This document shows, in pieces, positions 58,687 to 64,000 of a DNA stretch of 64,000 bases. Source of the stretch: Deltaproteobacteria bacterium (GTDB lineage Bacteria > Desulfobacterota > Desulfobulbia > Desulfobulbales > Desulfurivibrionaceae); assembly GCA_021811385.1 (NCBI GenBank), contig JAJZPC010000002.1:1-64000 (forward strand), written 5' to 3'. The position numbers were made by a program, and so were the translations under genes. A model generated the notes under the pieces. It did no database searches. It saw nothing but the letters and a program-made list of their open reading frames with translations, and was not told where the DNA came from. Numbering within the stretch: position 1 is the first letter of the stretch; every line of letters begins with the position of its first letter.

Positions 58687-59928
58687 ATGAAGCCACAGCA
58701 CACAACCACCCTTTCCCAAATCTTCAGCCTGCCGGTCATTGTCGCCGCCCTGGGCTATTTCGTCGATATCTACGACCTGGTGCTCTTCAGCATCGTCAGG
58801 GTGCCGAGCCTCAAGGCCCTGGGGTTTTCCGGTCAGGCGCTGATCGATAACGGCGTCTTTCTTTTGAACATGCAGATGGCCGGGATGCTGGCGGGCGGGA
58901 TTCTCTGGGGTATTCTCGGGGATCGCAAGGGAAGGCTCACGATCATGTTCGCCTCGATCTGTATCTATTCGCTTGCCAACCTGGCCAACGGGTTCGCCAC
59001 CTCGCTGCCGGCCTACGCCGCGCTGAGGTTCATTGCCGGCATCGGCCTGGCCGGAGAGCTGGGCGCGGGCATCACCCTGGTCTCCGAGATCCTGCACAAA
59101 AGCATCCGGGGATACGGCACCATGCTGGTCGCCTCGGTGGGCGTCTCCGGGGCCATTCTCGCCAATCTGGTGGCCTCCGCCTTTGACTGGCGCACCGCCT
59201 TTGTCATCGGCGGCATCCTCGGTTTGTTGCTGCTCATCACTCGAATCAGGGTGGCCGAGTCGGGCATGTTCCGGGCCATGGGGGGAAAGGTTGGAATGAG
59301 CCGGGGGAATTTCCTGGCCCTGTTCACCGATTGGCAACGCTTCCGCCGCTACCTCAATTCGATTATGATCGGCATTCCCATCTGGTTCGTGGTCGGGGTG
59401 CTGATCACCTTTTCCCCGGAATTTGCTCTCTCCCTCAATATCACCGGGTCGGTCTCGGCCGGGAATGCGGTAATGTTTTGTTACCTGGGCTTGATCTTCG
59501 GCGATTTCTCCAGCGGCTTTTTGAGCCAGCTTCTGCAGAGCCGGAAAAAGGCGATCACCCTCTTCATGCTCATGACCGTGGCGGGAATCGGTCTGTATTT
59601 CCTGCAGAGCGGCCAAAGCCCCGCCTTCTTCTACGGGGTCTGCACCCTGCTTGGCTTTGCCGGCGGCTACTGGGCGATTTTCGTCACCGTGGCGGCGGAA
59701 CAGTTCGGCACCAACCTGCGGGCCACGGTGGCCACCACGGTGCCCAACTTCGTCCGCGGCATGGTGGTGCCCATCACCATGCTGTTTCAGTTGGGTCGCA
59801 GCTACCTCAGCCTGGAGTCCAGCGCCTTGCTGGTCGGCGCAGCATGCCTGGTGGCGGCCTTCCTGGCCCTGGCCGGACTGGAAGAGACCTTCCACAAGGA
59901 TCTGGACTATTTCGAGGAGTTTCTCTAG
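58687..59928 (+). CDS. MFS transporter
   Basis: 12-TM pattern; ILGDRKGRLTIMFASICIYSLANLANGF; sugar/metabolite:H+ symporter-like. Confidence 0.88.
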   Translation: MKPQHTTTLSQIFSLPVIVAALGYFVDIYDLVLFSIVRVPSLKALGFSGQALIDNGVFLLNMQMAGMLAGGILWGILGDRKGRLTIMFASICIYSLANLANGFATSLPAYAALRFIAGIGLAGELGAGITLVSEILHKSIRGYGTMLVASVGVSGAILANLVASAFDWRTAFVIGGILGLLLLITRIRVAESGMFRAMGGKVGMSRGNFLALFTDWQRFRRYLNSIMIGIPIWFVVGVLITFSPEFALSLNITGSVSAGNAVMFCYLGLIFGDFSSGFLSQLLQSRKKAITLFMLMTVAGIGLYFLQSGQSPAFFYGVCTLLGFAGGYWAIFVTVAAEQFGTNLRATVATTVPNFVRGMVVPITMLFQLGRSYLSLESSALLVGAACLVAAFLALAGLEETFHKDLDYFEEFL

Positions 59929-59945
59929 CCGGAGGCGGCAAGCGC

Positions 59946-61334
59946 TCAACCCAGCCCAAATTTTTTCATCTGATACCGCAGGGTGTCGTAGGAAATGCCC
60001 AACAGCTTGGCGGCCTTGGTCTGGTTGGCATTGGTCCTTTCCAGGGCCTGCCGGATAAGATCCTTTTCCAGCTCCTCCAGGGAAAGCCCCTCTTCCGGCA
60101 GGATGATCCGCGCGGAACCGGACGACCCGCTGTCCGCCCACCCCCCCAGCTTGGGGAGAAGTTGCTCCCGGGTGATGGTTTCCATCTCCTCAAGCACCAC
60201 GCAACGCTCGATGATGTTGCGCAACTCCCGCACATTTCCGGGCCAGCCATAGGCCAGCAGGGCCTTTTCCGCCTCACCGGAGAATTCCTTGATGCCCTTC
60301 TTGAGATATTTGTTGGCAAAATAGCGGAGAAAATGGTTGGCAAGCAACAGGATGTCCTCGCCCCGTTCCCGCAGGGGCGGCAGCTCCATGGCAAAGGCGC
60401 TCAGCCGGAAAAACAGATCCTTGCGGAAGCCCCCTTGTTCCGCCGCGGCCTTGAGGTCCTTATTGGTGGTCACGATCACCGTGGCCTGCACGGGCAGATC
60501 CACACTGCCCCCCAACCGCCGCACCGTTCTTTCCTCCAGAACCCGCAAGAGTTTTGCCTGGAGATCGAGACGCATATCCCCGATTTCATCCAGCAGCAGG
60601 GTGCCGTCCGCCGCCAGTTCGAAGATCCCCTTCTTGTCGGTGCGGGCGTCGGTGAAGGCGCCTTTTGCATGGCCGAACAATTCGCTTTCAATAAGGTTTT
60701 CCGGCAAGGCCGTGCAGTTGACGGCGAAAAACGGACCCTGGCCATTGCCTTCGGCCTTCTGCCGCCGGCAATGGAGATAGCGGGCCAAAACCTCCTTGCC
60801 GCTGCCGGACTCCCCGGTGACGAGGATGGTCTCCGCCCTGGCCTGAACCAATTTCTCCGCTGTCTTGAGAATATCCTGCATCTGGGGAGATTCGCCGACC
60901 AAGCCGTGTTCAAAATAGGGACAAATTCTTTCCCGGTGATAGTCGATCTCCGCTTTGCGCCGGATATTTTCGATGATGTTGCCGGTGATGATTTTTATCT
61001 CGTCGAGATTGAACGGCTTGGTGAAATATTCAACCGCCCCGAGCTTCATGGCGCGGATGGCTGATTCCGCCGAATCATCGGCGGTCAGCATGACCACTTC
61101 GGCGCCAACCTCTTCCTTTTTCAGCGCGGCAAGGATGTCGAAGCCGTTTATTTCCTCGGCCAGATCGACATCGAGAAAAACGATGTCCGGCTGCCAGGCA
61201 AGGATATTGGCGACAACATCCTGCGGGGTGGTTTGAAAATGCACCTCATAGCCCTCGCTTTTCAAGGCCCTGGCAAGCATGCTGACGATGAGTTCGTCAT
61301 CGTCCACGGCAAAAATTCTTCCCCTGATTTTCAT
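59946..61334 (-). CDS. Sigma-54-dependent NtrC-family response regulator
   Basis: IFAVDDDELIVSML receiver; ESGSGKEVLARYLH; ESELFGHAKGAFTDA; Fis-type HTH NQTKAAKLLGISYDTLRYQMKKFGL. Confidence 0.95.
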   Translation of the reverse strand: MKIRGRIFAVDDDELIVSMLARALKSEGYEVHFQTTPQDVVANILAWQPDIVFLDVDLAEEINGFDILAALKKEEVGAEVVMLTADDSAESAIRAMKLGAVEYFTKPFNLDEIKIITGNIIENIRRKAEIDYHRERICPYFEHGLVGESPQMQDILKTAEKLVQARAETILVTGESGSGKEVLARYLHCRRQKAEGNGQGPFFAVNCTALPENLIESELFGHAKGAFTDARTDKKGIFELAADGTLLLDEIGDMRLDLQAKLLRVLEERTVRRLGGSVDLPVQATVIVTTNKDLKAAAEQGGFRKDLFFRLSAFAMELPPLRERGEDILLLANHFLRYFANKYLKKGIKEFSGEAEKALLAYGWPGNVRELRNIIERCVVLEEMETITREQLLPKLGGWADSGSSGSARIILPEEGLSLEELEKDLIRQALERTNANQTKAAKLLGISYDTLRYQMKKFGLG

Positions 61335-63178
61335 GGGCTTTCATCCTCGATTGTTTGTTCTACCGGCAGGGTGATGGTAACGGCCGTCCCCTGGCCCACA
61401 ACGCTGGCAATTTCGATCTCGCCGTGGTGTTGCTCCACAAGACGCCGAGTTATTGCCAATCCCAGCCCGCTCCCCTTGGGCTTGGTGGTGTAAAACGGCT
61501 GAAAGACCTTGGCGCATGCTTCTTCACTCATGCCCTTCCCCGTATCGCCGATCACCACCTCCACGGTCCCGCCCCGGCCCGGTTTGGTGCTCACGGTGAT
61601 GGTGCCCCCCGCGGGGGTCGCCTCCATGGCATTGAGCAGCAAATTCAGGATCACCTGCTGCATCTGGCCGGGGTCCGCCAGGATCATGGGCAGACCCGGG
61701 TCAAGGTTGCGAGCCAATTGCAACCCCTTGCGGCTGGTCGCTGCATATTCCGGGGAGTTGAGCAGCAGAGCCGTATTCCGCAAGGCGTTTTCAAGCTGCT
61801 GGTTGAGGTCTATCCGGGAAAAAACCGGCCTGGGCGCCCTGGCGTAGTTGAGGAGATTTTTCAGCAAGGATTCGATTCTCTGCACCTCGCCGATAGTCCG
61901 GGTAAAAATCGCCTTGTCTTCCGGGGAAAGCGCCAACTCGTCCAGCAAAACTTCCATGGAGACCTTGATCCCGGCCAGGGGATTTTTGATCTCATGGACC
62001 AGACCGGCCGCCATCTGGCCGACCATGGCCAGTTGCCGCGAGCGCTGCAACGCCGCCTCGGTCTGGTTTCGTGCGGTCACATCCCGGTCAAAGGCCAAGA
62101 TATATTTGCGCCCTTCGATTTCCAGCAGCCCGGCCCGAACCTCCACCGGAAAAACCGTGCCGTCCTTCTTCCGGTGTTCCACCAAGGCTTCTAGCCGCCC
62201 GCCCGCCAAGATGTCTCGAATCCGCGCCGGAGCTTGCGCCGCGCTCTCAAGTGTGTCGATATCCTGAATGGACAGGGCGCAAAGCTCGTCAACCGTGTAG
62301 CCGTGCATGGTTGCCGCGGCTTGATTGGCCGCGATGATTCTCCCTGCCGCTTCTCCCTCTCCCTCCATGATGAAAATGGCGTCATCCGCCGACTCAAAGA
62401 GAATCCTGTAGCGGTTCTGTTCGGCAATGACCGCCTCGCACTGCTTTTTCAACGAAACAGCCATCTCATTGAAGGCGGTGGCCAGCGTGTTGAATTCATC
62501 GGGAAGCTGCGCATCAATGGTGTGGGTCAACTCCCCGGCCTTGATTTTCTCCGTTGCCCCGATGAGCACGGACAAAGACGAGGAAAACCGTTTGACAAAA
62601 AGGAAGGTGAAAATAAGAAAAATCACGGGCGCGAGAGTCACCAATCCCAACAGGATATTTTTCGCTCGGGCAACTTCCTCCCGGGTTTTGGCAATTTTCG
62701 GAGACATTTTATCCGAAGAAAAAAGCACCAGACCGTCAATTTCCTCAAGAAGCCGCTCGCCCGAGGCAGAGGCGTTTTTTTCTTCCCTGTCCCGCCGCTC
62801 GTGGTTTGCCCTGAGCGTATACACCCGGCTCGCCTTTTTCAGATACGCCTCGATGCCTTGCCGCAAATGGGTCAACCGTTGCCTCGTGGGTTCGGCATGG
62901 TGGCATTTGAAGCACCCTTCTCCGGCGAGATGCAACGCCTCGCCATTCTCGACAAAATCTCCGATGCTGGTGCGGTGCTGGGAGGTGGTGAGATAGAGGT
63001 CCGACTGGATGATTTTGACCTTGTTGCGCAGGTTGTCGCGGAGAAAATCCATTTGGTGGAGGGCGAGAACCTTCTCAAGGTTGTCAACGACCCGGGCATT
63101 GGTAACGGCAATATACACCCCGCCAACCCCAAAGAAAAAAACCAGCAGTATGAAGCCGAGTATCGCTTTTATGCGCAT
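61331..63178 (-). CDS. Sensor histidine kinase with putative c-type heme (CxxCH) sensor domain, HAMP, PAS
   Basis: EGCFKCHHAEP in periplasmic region; HAMP-like after TM2; PAS; MAAGLVHEIKNPLAGIKVSMEVL; GSGLGLAITRRLVEQHHG. Confidence 0.92.
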   Translation of the reverse strand: MRIKAILGFILLVFFFGVGGVYIAVTNARVVDNLEKVLALHQMDFLRDNLRNKVKIIQSDLYLTTSQHRTSIGDFVENGEALHLAGEGCFKCHHAEPTRQRLTHLRQGIEAYLKKASRVYTLRANHERRDREEKNASASGERLLEEIDGLVLFSSDKMSPKIAKTREEVARAKNILLGLVTLAPVIFLIFTFLFVKRFSSSLSVLIGATEKIKAGELTHTIDAQLPDEFNTLATAFNEMAVSLKKQCEAVIAEQNRYRILFESADDAIFIMEGEGEAAGRIIAANQAAATMHGYTVDELCALSIQDIDTLESAAQAPARIRDILAGGRLEALVEHRKKDGTVFPVEVRAGLLEIEGRKYILAFDRDVTARNQTEAALQRSRQLAMVGQMAAGLVHEIKNPLAGIKVSMEVLLDELALSPEDKAIFTRTIGEVQRIESLLKNLLNYARAPRPVFSRIDLNQQLENALRNTALLLNSPEYAATSRKGLQLARNLDPGLPMILADPGQMQQVILNLLLNAMEATPAGGTITVSTKPGRGGTVEVVIGDTGKGMSEEACAKVFQPFYTTKPKGSGLGLAITRRLVEQHHGEIEIASVVGQGTAVTITLPVEQTIEDESP

Positions 63179-63244
63179 GGGGTCACGGCCGCGACACCGG
63201 CGGTTGGCGTTGCAGGGATGGCAGAGAGCACAGGCCGGCTGGTG

Positions 63245-64000
63245 TCAATCATTGACATACTCATAGGTTGCCAGGTTCAAGCCGATGCGTTCGGCATACT
63301 CAATAACAGGTCCGTAATCCTGCGCCGCGGTTGCAATAAAGCGGCTGGCCCCGAATTGGGCCAGCGCCCGGCGACCTTCCGCATCCTGGTCCATGGAAAG
63401 CAGGCTGTTTGTAATGATGGTTTTCAGGGCGGGGTCCAGATCGTGCCGCACCGACAGGGTGTTTGCCGGAACTTTCGGGGAGGTGGCGAGAATTTCCAGT
63501 TCCGCGGTGATCCTGGGGTTTTCCTTGGCCAGCCGGTAAAAAACGAGATCCTTGGCCGCGCCGAGGTCCGCTTTGCCCTCCAGAACATCCTGGATGGCAT
63601 CCTCATGGGTGCCGCTGAAATAGCTCTCCTTGAACCAGGACCGGTAATCCGCAATACCGTGCGTCCGGAAGAAATACAGGGGCAGAAGCCAGCCGGCCGT
63701 GGTGGCCTTGTCCACAAAGACAAAGACCTTGCCCCGCATATCCCGCGCCGTTTTTATGCCACTGTCCTTTCTGGCGAAGACCATGCCGTGATAGGTGGAG
63801 ACTCCGCCTTCGTATTCAGGCCTGGCCACTGGTTCAACCCCCAATTTCTTGATGGCCAGGGCACCGGTGAAGCTGCCGAAAAAAGCGCCGTCCAGCCCCT
63901 CGATTTGAAAATTATCCAGGATATTGCCGTAGCGGGAAAGGATTTTGAGCTCCACAACCGCCCCGGTTTTTTGCGACAGATACGAGGCAATGGGCGCGTA
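63245..64000 (-). CDS. Phosphate/phosphonate-type (PhnD-like) periplasmic binding protein, partial at window edge
   Basis: VELKILSRYGNILDNFQIEGLDGAFFGSFTGALAIKKLGVEPVARPEYEGG...YFSGTHEDAIQDVLEGKADLGAAKDLVF. Confidence 0.82.
   Translation of the reverse strand, partial: YAPIASYLSQKTGAVVELKILSRYGNILDNFQIEGLDGAFFGSFTGALAIKKLGVEPVARPEYEGGVSTYHGMVFARKDSGIKTARDMRGKVFVFVDKATTAGWLLPLYFFRTHGIADYRSWFKESYFSGTHEDAIQDVLEGKADLGAAKDLVFYRLAKENPRITAELEILATSPKVPANTLSVRHDLDPALKTIITNSLLSMDQDAEGRRALAQFGASRFIATAAQDYGPVIEYAERIGLNLATYEYVND

Noticed and set aside
58624-60141. 505-aa minus-strand ORF
   Set aside because: Antisense to the MFS transporter and overlapping the NtrC-type regulator; shadow composition.
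1-64000. CRISPR array
   Set aside because: No regularly spaced direct repeats with unique spacers; all repeats seen are palindromic and dispersed.

Overview
The window is a GC-rich bacterial chromosome segment. Gene content and order (rpoN/lptB/lptA, RCKP small protein, RACo-like protein, NtrC and His-kinase pairs) suggest a deltaproteobacterial or Desulfobulbales-like host; that taxonomic call is inference. Most of it is housekeeping: mtaB, pyk, mnmA, a U32 peptidase, parS-parA-parB, pyrK-pyrD, hisS-aspS, rapZ-rpoN-lptB-lptA, argB-D-F-G-H, lysA-dapF-dapA-dapB, folK, pgsA, tRNA-Leu(CAA), tRNA-Phe(GAA) and pcm. Accessory parts are a truncated hsdM beside a higBA toxin-antitoxin pair with a perfect operator palindrome, an abrB/vapC-type TA pair, and a variable patch downstream of tRNA-Leu (vsr, an AT-rich orphan membrane ORF, an IS481-like element). 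The most unusual signal is a dispersed structured repeat with three full copies (about 29.06, 31.70 and 55.60 kb) and one possible core-less relative (about 3.01 kb). Each full copy has a conserved nested-hairpin core with compensatory changes. The core sits inside 16-bp arms that differ between copies but stay self-complementary, and each copy abuts the stop codon of a same-strand gene (rapZ, lptB, pcm; pyk for the short one). In at least one copy the arm includes an inverted duplicate of the gene's last codons. Other repeat families include REPIN-like TTCGACAGGCTCAG elements that flank a solitary GIY-YIG nuclease gene. All calls come from reading the sequence by eye; no database search was run.
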